From assembly GCA_900764955.1 (NCBI GenBank), contig CAAFPY010000003.1, positions 1 through 8,756 on the forward strand: a stretch of 8,756 bases of DNA, read 5' to 3'. The stretch is from an uncultured Collinsella sp. (lineage in GTDB: Bacteria; Actinomycetota; Coriobacteriia; Coriobacteriales; Coriobacteriaceae). Shown here in pieces: positions 1 to 7,714 of this stretch. The stretch's first letter is position 1; each line of letters opens with the position of its first letter. The translations under genes and the position numbers were made by a program. Under the pieces are notes generated by a model. That model had not been told where the DNA came from and did no database searches. It saw nothing but the letters and a program-made list of their open reading frames with translations.

Positions 1-353
1 ATGCGCGCGAGGAGCTCCTCGACCGAAAACGGCTTGGTCAGGTAGTCGTCGGCGCCGGCATCGAGCGCACGGATCTTGTCCGCGTCCTCGCTGCGTGCCG
101 AGACCACGATGATCGGCATGCCCGACCACGCGCGCACCGACTCCACCACCTTGACGCCGTCCATATCGGGCAGGCCCAGATCGAGCAGCACAATGCTCGG
201 CGCCTGCGATGAGGCGGCGGCGATGGCGGCATGGGCGGTTTCCACGGCCATATGGCGCAAGCCGTGCGCCTCGAGCGCGGCGACGATAAGGTTGCGGACG
301 GCGGGATCGTCCTCAACGACCAAGATGAGCGGTTTCACGGCAGAGTTCGGCAC
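1..353 (-). CDS. kdpE: KdpE-like response regulator, receiver domain (partial, C-terminus outside window)
   Basis: This is the phosphorylatable receiver half of an OmpR/KdpE-type response regulator, expected to be activated by the sensor kinase encoded just upstream and to act as a cytoplasmic DNA-binding transcription factor. I read 117 complete codons from a GTG start at 353. Visible receiver residues are the acidic pair D15/D16 (VVEDDP), the phospho-acceptor D58 (VLLDLGLPDMDG), the switch S85 (VVSAR) and K107 (TKPF). The winged-helix output domain lies left of position 1 and cannot be judged. The GTG start is preferred because it precedes the conserved first strand by about eight residues and has AAGGAG a few bases upstream, inside the last codons of the kinase gene. 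The gap to the kinase stop is 4 nt, so the two are almost certainly cotranscribed. Assignment to KdpE rather than another OmpR-family regulator rests on the KdpD-like partner and the nearby kup gene. Confidence 0.88.
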   Translation of the reverse strand, partial: MPNSAVKPLILVVEDDPAVRNLIVAALEAHGLRHMAVETAHAAIAAASSQAPSIVLLDLGLPDMDGVKVVESVRAWSGMPIIVVSARSEDADKIRALDAGADDYLTKPFSVEELLAR

Positions 354-357
354 AGCG

Positions 358-1983
358 CTACTCCTTATCAAACGAAACGTCGGCGGCGGGAAGCTCAATC
401 GTAAAGACCGAGCCGTGCGGGTCCGCCGCGGTAACCTCTATGCTACCGCCATGTGCCAGCGCAATGGAGCGGCAGAGCGAAAGCCCCAAGCCCACACTGC
501 GGCAGCTGTCGGCCAGGCCATGGTTGGCGGTGTAGAACGACTCAAAGATTCGCTCGCGGTCCTCGGGCGCAATGCCCGGGCCGTCATCAGCAACCGAGCA
601 CGCCACGCATCCATCATGGACGCCAATCGAGATTACGATATGCGAGCCCGCAGGCGTATAGGCGATGGCGTTGTTCACCAGATTCACCACGAGCTGTACC
701 ATCAGGCGCGCGTCGACGTTGACGAGCGCCGGCTCATCGCACGCCACTACCTTAAGGTCATGCTCGCGCACAGCCGGATTTACGTGACGCAGCGCCTCCT
801 CGACGATATCGTCCATGAGCTCGAGCGTGGTCGACAGGTGCATGCCGCCGCCCTCGAGCTTGGTGATGGCGAGCAGATTCTCGACAGTGGCGTTGAGCCA
901 TTGCGCGTCCGAGCGAATGGATAGGAGCATGCCGCGGCGCGTCTGGTCGTCGAGCACAGCCGTGCCGGTCGAGCCCTGGTCGAGCAACACGTCGGCATTG
1001 CCCGAGATACTGGTAAGCGGCGTGCGCAGATCGTGCGAGATGGAGCGCAGCAAGTTGGCGCGCAGCTGCTCGTTTTTAGCAAGCACCGCCGCCTCCTCGC
1101 GGGCCTCCATGGCGCGGGCGCGATCGAGCGCCAGCTCGCCTTCGCTCACGATGGCATCGGCAAGCGTCCGCTCCTCGGGCGTCAGCGCATCGGGCTCGGC
1201 GACAATGGCGAACACCCCCACCACCGAGGCGGGATCACCCGCGCGCACCATGGTGTCGCCCGAGCGCACGGTCAGGTATATGCCGTAGAACGCCGAGGCG
1301 CCATAGGTGGCATCGAGCGGCGTTCCCACATAGGCGGACGCCGAGAGCCGCGGCGGCATCTGCGGCGCCAGCTGGTGTACCGGCGCGGCATCGCCCACGG
1401 CCGTGTACGTCGTGCGCGGCAGCAGGTCATCGTTATCGGCATCGGCGCTATACCACACGACCGGACAGTCCGAAAGACGCGCCAGCTGCGTTGCCATAGC
1501 GTGCACAATCTGCTGCTGATCGCCACACCGCTGCAGCATGCGGTTGGTCTCGAGCACCATCTGCGTGCGACGGTCGCTGGCGGCAGCCTGCGCCAAGGCG
1601 CGGCGCAGGGCCAGCGCGATCGAGCTCGATACGAGCGAGACCGCAAACATGATAAAGAACATGCCGGGATAGACGCGGTCGATAAACGACAGCGCGTAGC
1701 GCGGGTCGACAAACAAGAAGTTGTAGAGCGCCACGGCGGCAGCAGAGGTCAGCAGGCAGTACAGGCGGCTCCAGGTAAAGAAAGCGCACAGCTGCACGGC
1801 GAACACATAGACGATCATGATGCTCGGCGCGAGCCCCGGATGGTCGAGCAGCGCGCCCACAATCGTCGCCGCGGCTAGCAGCCCCGCCGATACGCAGGCG
1901 TCATACAGAGGGCTGCGACGCGTCAGCGTTGTACGCCGCCACCAAAAGTTCTCGGCAATATCGCCGTCCGCACGGACGTCCAT
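358..1983 (-). CDS. kdpD: KdpD-like sensor histidine kinase, short form with DUF4118 membrane domain
   Basis: Membrane histidine kinase of 541 residues, presumed to sense potassium or turgor status and phosphorylate the adjacent response regulator. Four hydrophobic segments at about 27-46, 51-69, 74-92 and 105-126 match the compact four-helix DUF4118 sensor of KdpD. A linker and probable GAF-like region follow (about 140-290). The HisKA helix carries the phospho-acceptor H317 (RSISHDLRTPL). The HATPase domain has an N-box (N434, N437, N438), a G1 box DDGPG at 466-470, an F-box around 475-485 and a G2 box GLGLSL from 498. Full-length KdpD of about 900 residues carries an N-terminal KdpD/Usp module, which is absent here; the start lies 28 nt from a strong terminator, so the short form appears genuine rather than mis-started. 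A weak purine-rich GAGAGGGG precedes the ATG. The gene ends TAG at 358-360, with the regulator 4 nt further on. Confidence 0.9.
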   Translation of the reverse strand: MDVRADGDIAENFWWRRTTLTRRSPLYDACVSAGLLAAATIVGALLDHPGLAPSIMIVYVFAVQLCAFFTWSRLYCLLTSAAAVALYNFLFVDPRYALSFIDRVYPGMFFIMFAVSLVSSSIALALRRALAQAAASDRRTQMVLETNRMLQRCGDQQQIVHAMATQLARLSDCPVVWYSADADNDDLLPRTTYTAVGDAAPVHQLAPQMPPRLSASAYVGTPLDATYGASAFYGIYLTVRSGDTMVRAGDPASVVGVFAIVAEPDALTPEERTLADAIVSEGELALDRARAMEAREEAAVLAKNEQLRANLLRSISHDLRTPLTSISGNADVLLDQGSTGTAVLDDQTRRGMLLSIRSDAQWLNATVENLLAITKLEGGGMHLSTTLELMDDIVEEALRHVNPAVREHDLKVVACDEPALVNVDARLMVQLVVNLVNNAIAYTPAGSHIVISIGVHDGCVACSVADDGPGIAPEDRERIFESFYTANHGLADSCRSVGLGLSLCRSIALAHGGSIEVTAADPHGSVFTIELPAADVSFDKE

Positions 1984-2003
1984 CAGCGCCCCGCCCCTCT
2001 CTC

Positions 2004-2067
2004 AAAAACAAAAACCACCACAAAGGGGACTGGCACCTTTGCGGTGGTGGCCTCCTTGTGGTGGTTT
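2004..2067 (-). terminator. Rho-independent terminator after kup, upstream of kdpD, with two alternative 5' arms
   Basis: The arms 2012-2023 and 2056-2067 are perfectly complementary over 12 bp. On the minus strand the 3' arm runs directly into two U-tracts (2014-2010 and 2008-2004), the classic intrinsic terminator layout for the kup transcript. The same 3' arm can also pair with a second, inner copy: 2015-2021 with 2044-2050 (7 bp) plus 2022-2026 with 2036-2040 (5 bp), separated by a 3-nt bulge and closed by a 9-nt loop. Both folds end at the same U-tract. It lies 53 nt beyond the kup stop and about 28 nt before the kdpD start, so kdpDE must depend on read-through or on a promoter inside 2068-2119. 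Confidence 0.8.
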
Positions 2068-2071
2068 CAAG

Positions 2072-2077
2072 TGTATA
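2072..2077 (-). promoter_or_regulatory. Possible -10 element for kdpDE
   Basis: On the minus strand the hexamer TATACA lies between the kup stop and the terminator hairpin. It matches the TATAAT consensus only partly and I see no good -35 at 16-18 nt. If used, transcription would start near 2065 and the hairpin would become a kdpDE leader, acting as an attenuator rather than only as a kup terminator. This is weak evidence, listed because no better promoter for kdpDE is visible. Confidence 0.2.
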
Positions 2078-2119
2078 GCCTTTGCAGCCTGCGGTCGCTA
2101 GACAAACAGCAGACGCCGA

Positions 2120-4147
2120 CTACGGACGCTCGTCGGGAGCCAGGCGCTGCATCTTGCTCACGGCCTTAAACTTGGTGAACAGCGGCACGTACTCAAAGCT
2201 CACGTTGGAGTTCTCCAGGCCGTACCAGCGCGCAGGCGTGCCGGCGGCGCGGCGGATGATGTACTTGAGCGTGATGGCCGTACGCTCGCTGGGCTCCACG
2301 TCGCTTTCGGGCGCCAGCAGCTTGCGGATCATGACGAACTTAAACGTACCGATGTTGCCCGGGTCCTTGTAGACCGAGTAATCGTGCGTCTGCGCCGGCA
2401 GCTCGCCGCTGGCAGCCAGGTCCTGAACAACCTGGCGCAGGTAAGCATTGACGCGCTGGTTGATCTTATAGCCCAGGTACAGATGCACGCGGAATACGTA
2501 GTCGGTGCCGAACGTCTCGACCGAGTAGGCAAAGGTATGCGGCTCCTCCATGGTCTCGACATTCACGAACCACCAGGCACGAGCGCGCTTGGGGTGCTTA
2601 TCCAAAATCGAGTAGACGATATCGCGGTCGATATAGTCGGTGTTGGTGTCCTTGGTCAGGTACACGATGTTGTCGCTCATGAGCTCGTAGCGATCGTCGT
2701 CGCGCAGGCGTTTGAGCTGCGGCAGATAGCTGCGCAGCGGCAGCAGCGTAAACTGACGTTGCTCGACCGCCGTGCCGTTGTACCAGCACACCATAATGCC
2801 CATGATGAGTGCAGCCATAAGGATGGTGAAGTAGCCGCCGTGGAAGAACTTGGTGAGCGAGCTCACAAAGAAGAAACCCTCGAGCAAAAGGAAGAAGGCG
2901 GCAAAGATCCACGGCGCGACCTTGAGATTGCGCTCCACGTGCAGATAGAAGAAGAGCAGCATTGTCGTGCACATCATGGTCAGGGTAATGGCCAGGCCGT
3001 ACGCGGCCTCCATGTGCGCCGAGTTCTGGAACAGCAGCACCACGACGACGCAGCCCACGAGCATGACGTTGTTGACCATGGGGATGTAGAGCTGGCCCTT
3101 GGTCTCGGCAGGATAGAAGACCTGCATATGCGGCATGAGGTCCAGGCGGCTGGCCTCGGACACCAGCGAGAATGCGCCGGTGATGAGCGCCTGCGAGGCG
3201 ATGATGGCCGCGACGGTGGAAAGGCCGACGGCAAAGGGGCGCAGACCCGGGGCGAGCATCTGGTAGAAGGGGTTGAGGTCGGCGATGCCCATGAGCTCCG
3301 GGTTGCCGGCGTTGTTGATAAGCCACGCGCCCTGGCCCATGTAGGACAGCAGCAGGCAGCACTTAACGAACGGCCAGGTGGCATAGATGTTGCCGCGGCC
3401 CACATGGCCCATGTCGGAATAGAGCGCCTCGGCACCGGTGGTAGCGAGGAAGCAGCTGCCCAAAATCATGATGCCCGCATGGTTGTTGGGGCTCAGCAGA
3501 AAAGCGATGCCACGCAACGGGTTGAGGCACAGCAGCACCGCGGGATACTGGCAGACAAAGAACAGGCCCGTGCCGCCCAGGAACAAAAACCACAGCGTCA
3601 TGATGGGGCCGAAGGCGTGACCGATCTTGGCCGTGCCGATGCGCTGCACCAAGAAGAGCGCGATGATGATGGCAAGCGTGATGGCGACGACACGACCCTG
3701 GTCGTCACCGAGCACGGCATGGACCGCCGGGATGGTGCGCAGGCCCTCGATGGCCGTGGTGACGGTAACGGCAGGCGTCAGGATGCCGTCGGCGAGGAGC
3801 GCCGCGCCGCCCAGCATGGCGGGGATGATGAGCCACTTGCCGCAGCGCTTGACCAGGCTGTACAGGGCAAAGATGCCGCCCTCGCCGTGGTTGTCGGCGC
3901 GCAGCGAGATCAGCACGTACTTGACGGTCGTCAGCAGCGTGACCGTCCACACGACAAGGGAGAGCGCGCCGAGCACGAACTCCTGCGTGACGCTTCCGAT
4001 GCCGCCGTTGCCGGCAACGAGCGCCTTGGTTACATACATGGGGCTGGTGCCGATATCGCCATACACCACGCCCAGCGTGACGAGCATCGCCGAGATGCTC
4101 ACAGGAATCGCAGCGTGCGAGGCTACTTCCTTTGCCTTTTGTTCCAT
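2120..4147 (-). CDS. kup: Kup/HAK/KT-family potassium uptake transporter
   Basis: Proton-coupled K+ uptake permease in the cytoplasmic membrane, 675 residues from the chosen ATG, within or slightly above the family's usual length. The signature blocks are present: GVVYGDIGTSP at 26-36, ADNHGEGG at 84-91, GGAALLADGILTPAVTV at 113-129 and the FLATTGAEALYSDMGHVG block at 233-250. About twelve hydrophobic helices occupy residues 14-455, followed by a soluble C-terminal domain of about 220 residues as in other Kup proteins. I chose the ATG at 4147 rather than the in-frame TTG at 4165, because that TTG sits on the ribosome binding site GGGAGG (4158-4163). It is followed on the same strand by the kdpDE-like pair, so constitutive uptake and potassium sensing genes are neighbours. 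The kdpFABC pump genes are not in this window. Confidence 0.96.
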   Translation of the reverse strand: MEQKAKEVASHAAIPVSISAMLVTLGVVYGDIGTSPMYVTKALVAGNGGIGSVTQEFVLGALSLVVWTVTLLTTVKYVLISLRADNHGEGGIFALYSLVKRCGKWLIIPAMLGGAALLADGILTPAVTVTTAIEGLRTIPAVHAVLGDDQGRVVAITLAIIIALFLVQRIGTAKIGHAFGPIMTLWFLFLGGTGLFFVCQYPAVLLCLNPLRGIAFLLSPNNHAGIMILGSCFLATTGAEALYSDMGHVGRGNIYATWPFVKCCLLLSYMGQGAWLINNAGNPELMGIADLNPFYQMLAPGLRPFAVGLSTVAAIIASQALITGAFSLVSEASRLDLMPHMQVFYPAETKGQLYIPMVNNVMLVGCVVVVLLFQNSAHMEAAYGLAITLTMMCTTMLLFFYLHVERNLKVAPWIFAAFFLLLEGFFFVSSLTKFFHGGYFTILMAALIMGIMVCWYNGTAVEQRQFTLLPLRSYLPQLKRLRDDDRYELMSDNIVYLTKDTNTDYIDRDIVYSILDKHPKRARAWWFVNVETMEEPHTFAYSVETFGTDYVFRVHLYLGYKINQRVNAYLRQVVQDLAASGELPAQTHDYSVYKDPGNIGTFKFVMIRKLLAPESDVEPSERTAITLKYIIRRAAGTPARWYGLENSNVSFEYVPLFTKFKAVSKMQRLAPDERP

Positions 4148-4182
4148 AAGCCGGTTTCCTCCCAATTTTAACGTTCGACGGG

Positions 4183-4188
4183 ATTATA
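4183..4188 (-). promoter_or_regulatory. Likely kup promoter, exact TATAAT -10
   Basis: On the minus strand a perfect TATAAT lies 36 nt before the kup ATG, predicting a start near 4176 and a leader of about 29 nt that includes the GGGAGG ribosome binding site. The matching -35 is poor: at 16-18 nt spacing only AT-rich hexamers such as CATTAA are present. The surrounding 4183-4240 is distinctly AT-richer than the genes around it, which supports a promoter region. Confidence 0.55.
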
Positions 4189-4242
4189 TGTAATCAGCCC
4201 ATATTTTAATGGCACCGTTTTCCCAGCTAGATAAACATTTAT

Positions 4243-4258
4243 GCGGCCTTTAGGCCAC
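4243..4258 (-). other. Small GC-rich hairpin between nitroreductase and kup
   Basis: GGCC arms around a TAAA loop on the minus strand, extended by a G.U and a G-C pair to 6 bp, followed by the AU-rich ATAAATGTTTATC. It may be a second, weak terminator for the nitroreductase transcript or a minor structure in front of the kup promoter. It is short and lacks a proper U-tract. Confidence 0.25.
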
Positions 4259-4270
4259 CGCGGCGATATG

Positions 4271-4305
4271 GAATGTGACAAAGGGACGCCCCCTTTGTCA
4301 CATTC
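4271..4305. repeat. Perfect 15-bp palindrome (5-nt loop) directly after the nitroreductase stop
   Basis: Arms 4271-4285 and 4291-4305 are fully complementary around the 5-nt loop ACGCC. The palindrome begins one base after the nitroreductase TGA (4307-4309). There is no U-tract on either side, so it is not a textbook intrinsic terminator, although it would stabilise or end the upstream mRNA. The arm contains the core GTGACAAAGGG. From memory, similar GACAAAGGG hairpins recur between genes in coriobacterial genomes, so I suspect a dispersed REP-like element; I could not check copy number. Confidence 0.7.
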
Positions 4306-4306
4306 G

Positions 4307-5179
4307 TCATTTTCCGAGCCAGTTTTTGAACCACCACTCCATAGAGCGGCTCATCTCGGCCATAAAGGGGCTCGTGTGCTTACGGGTGTAGATGTCGATG
4401 ACGCGCTCGCCCACCTCGCGGGCGTGCGGGCGAAACATCGCATCCATCTCGGCCACCTGCGCATCCATCGTCGCGGCGTCGGCGCGACAATAACGCTCCT
4501 CGTGCACCAGGTTCACCACGGGATGCGCGATTGCCGGGCGCTCCTTACGGGGCATGCCGATGATGAGCATCGACAGCGGCATGGTATAGGCAGGCAAGTC
4601 CAGCAGTGCGGCAACTTCCTCGGCATTCTCGACGATATCACCGATGTAGCAGCTCCCCAGCCCCAGGGCCTCGGCGGCAACCACGGCGTTTTGCGCAGCG
4701 ATCACGGCATCCTGCGCCGCGATGGCAAAGTCGCCCAAACCCGGCGCGCGGCGGGGCGCCTTGCCCGTGCGCTCGACAAACTCGGGCTCAAAGCAGCCCA
4801 CGTGCTCAAACAGATCGATCCACTTGGCATAATCGACCACAAATACGAGCGCCCAGGGCGCCTTGGCGATCATGGGCTGGTGGTCGCACAGGTCGGCCAG
4901 ACGGTCCAGCGTAGCCTGCTCGCGAATGCTCACGATGGAATACATCATCATGGCGCCCGCCGACGGCGCGCGACTCGCCGCATGCAAAACCGCCGCCCGC
5001 TGCTCATCGGTCACCGCCACGGAACGGTCGTTGTCATCGCGCGCAAAAGCGCGCGTAGAGGAACGGTGCTCCAACGTGTCCAGCACCGCATTGCCCGTGG
5101 TCTCGACCGGATAGCCGTACGTATCCACGCCCGCAGCTCCGTCGCCGCCCATGTCCGCCTCGCAAACCTGCTCGCTCAT
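4307..5179 (-). CDS. Nitroreductase-family FMN-dependent oxidoreductase
   Basis: A 290-residue flavoprotein of the nitroreductase superfamily, expected to bind FMN as a dimer and use NAD(P)H to reduce nitroaromatics, quinones or flavins in the cytoplasm. The natural substrate cannot be told. Visible signatures are the FMN-phosphate motif HRSSTRAF at 38-45, the APSAGAMMMYSI segment at 71-82, the central hydrophobic helix around 152-172 leading into ALGLGSCYIGDIVEN (171-185), and the PLSMLIIGMP strand near 201-210. The first 30 or so residues are an acidic, low-complexity extension before the core, and the last 60 residues form an extra helical tail ending in a Trp-rich EWWFKNWLGK. The layout recalls the NfsA/FRP side of the family, but that is tentative. 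The ATG at 5179 is preceded by a GAGGG-type ribosome binding site. It stands alone, divergent from the LTA-synthase-like gene. Confidence 0.9.
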   Translation of the reverse strand: MSEQVCEADMGGDGAAGVDTYGYPVETTGNAVLDTLEHRSSTRAFARDDNDRSVAVTDEQRAAVLHAASRAPSAGAMMMYSIVSIREQATLDRLADLCDHQPMIAKAPWALVFVVDYAKWIDLFEHVGCFEPEFVERTGKAPRRAPGLGDFAIAAQDAVIAAQNAVVAAEALGLGSCYIGDIVENAEEVAALLDLPAYTMPLSMLIIGMPRKERPAIAHPVVNLVHEERYCRADAATMDAQVAEMDAMFRPHAREVGERVIDIYTRKHTSPFMAEMSRSMEWWFKNWLGK

Positions 5180-5236
5180 CGCCCTACCCTCGCCATTTCT
5201 TTAAGAAGCCTTTACGTTTCCGTGTAATTCCCGTCC

Positions 5237-5242
5237 ATTATC
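5237..5242 (-). promoter_or_regulatory. Possible -10 element for the nitroreductase gene
   Basis: GATAAT on the minus strand, 5 of 6 with consensus, lies 57 nt before the nitroreductase ATG and would give a leader of about 50 nt. The hexamer 17 nt upstream is CGCAAT, a poor -35, so the call is weak. Confidence 0.3.
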
Positions 5243-5303
5243 GCGCAGGTCGCCACTACATTGCGTCACACCGCCACACGCGCGCGTTAATATGGCTGGT
5301 TGG

Positions 5304-5331
5304 TGTGCGCAGCCACCAATTGCTGCGCATA
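5304..5331. promoter_or_regulatory. Dyad symmetry in the divergent intergenic region
   Basis: TGCGCAG (5306-5312) and CTGCGCA (5323-5329) are perfect inverted copies 10 nt apart, extended by a G.U and a T-A pair to 9 bp. The spacing resembles an operator for a dimeric regulator. An overlapping 6-bp hairpin (5300-5305 with 5314-5319) is also possible. It sits 62-90 nt before the LTA-synthase-like ATG. I see no convincing sigma-70 promoter for that gene, so this is the only regulatory signal I can offer. Confidence 0.3.
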
Positions 5332-5393
5332 TCTTGGTAACAATCGGGTAAATCCCCGCTTTCGTAGGTTTTAAGTTTGTGAGGAGTCTCAGC

Positions 5394-7694
5394 ATGTTCG
5401 CTGCCGCCATCTCGCTCGTCGGTCTTGCGGCGACCGTCTACCTTGTCTTGCGCGAGGCCAAGGCCATTTGCGCAAAGTCGGGCACCGTTGCCAAAAGCGC
5501 TCTTGGGTGGAGCGTCGCCTTCGGCCTGTTCCAGCTCTTTTTGACCATTTGGGGCGCCATTGGCCTCGTCGCTCAAAACGAGCCGCTCGCCTTTGTGATG
5601 CTCATCCTGACCAACGCCATTCTCACCGGATGCGCTTGGGCCAGCATCGCCCGCGACCGCATCGCCCCGCGCGTCTTTGCGTTCGCCTCGGCCGACGCTC
5701 CCGCCCCCACTGGCAAGCTCGCCCGCCTGCGCGGCGCCTTTGTGGGCAAACCGCTCGTCGCCGCCGTCCTGTGCCTGCTGCTCGCCGGCGTCTTTGCGCT
5801 GCTGGGCATGGAGGTCTCGTCCAACCACGACTTTACCTGGGTCTACCCCCTGTGCATCCTGCTCGAGTGGGCCATCATCACCGTGCTCATGACCGGCTTG
5901 TTCTTCCTATTCCAGCGCCACGGCGCAGCTCCCGCGGTCCTGGCCTTTGCCCTCTTTGTCCTGGGCATTGCCGAGTTCTTCGTCATCACGTTTAAATCCA
6001 TGCCCATCCAGCCGGGCGACCTTTCGGCCATCTCCACCGCCGCCGCGGTCGCCGGCAACGGCTACACCTTCTCCATCTCGCTGTTCTGCGTGCTGTCCAT
6101 GGGCTTTACCGCCATCGCCATGCTGCTGTGCGAGTACGCCGGCCTGGTGGCACCGCACCGTCAGAAGGGTGCCGCCAACGCCAAGCGCATGCTGCTCACC
6201 AACCTGCTCGTGGCCGTGCTATGCCTGGGCGGCGTGACCGCGCACGTCACGCTTATCGACTACTACAACACCCTCGGCATCACCGTCTACACCTGGCGCC
6301 CGCTCGAGAGCTACTGGCGCGAGGGCTATCTGCCTGCCTTTATTAGTGCAGCGCAGTCCATTAAGCCGCCCAAACCCGCCGACTACTCCGTCGACGATGC
6401 CAAGGCCACGCTCAAAAAATACGCCAAGGCCTACGACAAGTCCGACGCCGCCAAGAGCGACGAGCGCACCGCCGCAAAGGAGCAGTTCGACAGCGAGAAG
6501 CCCACGGTCATCGCCATCATGAACGAGACGTTCTCGGACCTGTCCATCTACCAGAACATGCGCGCCGGCTACGAGGGCCCGCAGTACTTTAAGAACCTGT
6601 CCAACTGCCTCAGCCGCGGCAAGCTCTACGTGAGTGCCTACGGCGGCGGCACCGCCAATACCGAGTTTGAGTTTATGACCGGCAACTCCATGGCCAACCT
6701 GGGCTCGGGCGTGTACCCCTACACCATCTACAACATGGAGACGACCGGGAACCTGGCAGAGCAGTTCAAATCGCTCGGCTATTCCACCACAGCCATGCAC
6801 CCCAACCACGCGACCAACTGGAACCGCGAGAACGTCTACAAGGACTTTGGCTTTGACCAGTTCCTGTCCATCAACGACTTCCAGGGTGCCGACACCCTGC
6901 GCGGCATGGTGACCGACCAGGCTACCTACGACAAGATTCTTGAGCTGCTCGACCAGAACGCCGATCCGCAGTTTATCTTCGACGTGACCATGCAGAACCA
7001 CTCGGGCTACGACACGGGCCTGCTGCCGGTCGACAAGCAGATGCACCTCAACATCGACACGACCGATCTGGACGCCAAGACCGTCGAGGACGGCACGCTG
7101 TCCGATGTCGACGAGTACGTCTCGTGCATCGAGCAGTCCGACCAGGCGCTGCGCTACTTCCTCAACGCTCTGAGCAAACTTGACCGCAAGGTGGTCGTGG
7201 TGTTCTGGGGCGACCACCAGCCGTTCTTCCCGTCCAAGTTCAACGACAAGTGGTTTACCGGCGAGGATGATGCCACGCACCAGGAACGCCTGTGGCAGAC
7301 CGACTACATCATTTGGGCTAACTACGACGTTGCCGGTTGCGACCAGACGAGTGAGACCGACGACCTGTCCACCAACTACCTGTCCACCCAGCTCATGCAG
7401 CTGATCGGCGCACCGCTGACCGACTACCAGAAGGCGCATATGACGCTGCGCGAGTCGCTGCCCGCCATCAACTCCGTGGGCTACGAGGACGCCAGCCTGC
7501 GCTGGGCGCTCTCCTCCAACGTCACCGGTGACGACGCCGCTGCCGCAGCCGCCACCAAGGCGCGCGAGGATTACGCCAAGATGCAGTACTACGAGATGTT
7601 CCGCGACGGCAAGAACGTCTATACGGAGCACTTCCAGACCGAGGCCAACGAGACCGACCCCAACCTGGCACCGGGTACGACCAAGATTAAGTAG
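5394..7694 (+). CDS. LTA synthase / phosphoglycerol transferase family membrane protein
   Basis: Membrane enzyme of the LtaS/MdoB branch of the alkaline-phosphatase superfamily, expected to transfer glycerol-phosphate from phosphatidylglycerol to a lipid-anchored or envelope glycan on the outer face of the membrane. The protein is 766 residues. I count about eight hydrophobic segments (1-20, 37-60, 65-85, 120-138, 147-172, 180-200, 223-248, 266-288), then an extracellular catalytic domain from about 370. Probable catalytic residues, by analogy with S. aureus LtaS E255, T300, H416, D475 and H476, are E378 (IMNETF), T420 (GGGTANTEFE), H536 (MQNHSGYD), D607 and H608 (FWGDHQPFF). LtaS normally has five helices, so the first three look like an extension. 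The ATG at 5394 is preferred over the in-frame GTG at 5379, because that GTG lies on the GTGAGGAG ribosome binding site. The real acceptor polymer in this lineage is unknown to me. Confidence 0.93.
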   Translation: MFAAAISLVGLAATVYLVLREAKAICAKSGTVAKSALGWSVAFGLFQLFLTIWGAIGLVAQNEPLAFVMLILTNAILTGCAWASIARDRIAPRVFAFASADAPAPTGKLARLRGAFVGKPLVAAVLCLLLAGVFALLGMEVSSNHDFTWVYPLCILLEWAIITVLMTGLFFLFQRHGAAPAVLAFALFVLGIAEFFVITFKSMPIQPGDLSAISTAAAVAGNGYTFSISLFCVLSMGFTAIAMLLCEYAGLVAPHRQKGAANAKRMLLTNLLVAVLCLGGVTAHVTLIDYYNTLGITVYTWRPLESYWREGYLPAFISAAQSIKPPKPADYSVDDAKATLKKYAKAYDKSDAAKSDERTAAKEQFDSEKPTVIAIMNETFSDLSIYQNMRAGYEGPQYFKNLSNCLSRGKLYVSAYGGGTANTEFEFMTGNSMANLGSGVYPYTIYNMETTGNLAEQFKSLGYSTTAMHPNHATNWNRENVYKDFGFDQFLSINDFQGADTLRGMVTDQATYDKILELLDQNADPQFIFDVTMQNHSGYDTGLLPVDKQMHLNIDTTDLDAKTVEDGTLSDVDEYVSCIEQSDQALRYFLNALSKLDRKVVVVFWGDHQPFFPSKFNDKWFTGEDDATHQERLWQTDYIIWANYDVAGCDQTSETDDLSTNYLSTQLMQLIGAPLTDYQKAHMTLRESLPAINSVGYEDASLRWALSSNVTGDDAAAAAATKAREDYAKMQYYEMFRDGKNVYTEHFQTEANETDPNLAPGTTKIK

Positions 7695-7714
7695 CGGGTC
7701 GCTCATAACTGAAA

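Noticed and set aside
4148..4165. Upstream TTG start for kup
   Set aside because: It would place the start on the GGGAGG ribosome binding site; the ATG at 4147 has correct spacing and fits the family N-terminus.
2384..4171. Plus-strand 595-codon open frame opposite kup
   Set aside because: The translation is His/Asp/Gln/Arg-rich with no recognisable domain, the antisense shadow of a hydrophobic GC-rich gene.
5379..5393. Upstream GTG start for the LTA-synthase-like gene
   Set aside because: This GTG forms part of the GTGAGGAG ribosome binding site for the ATG at 5394.
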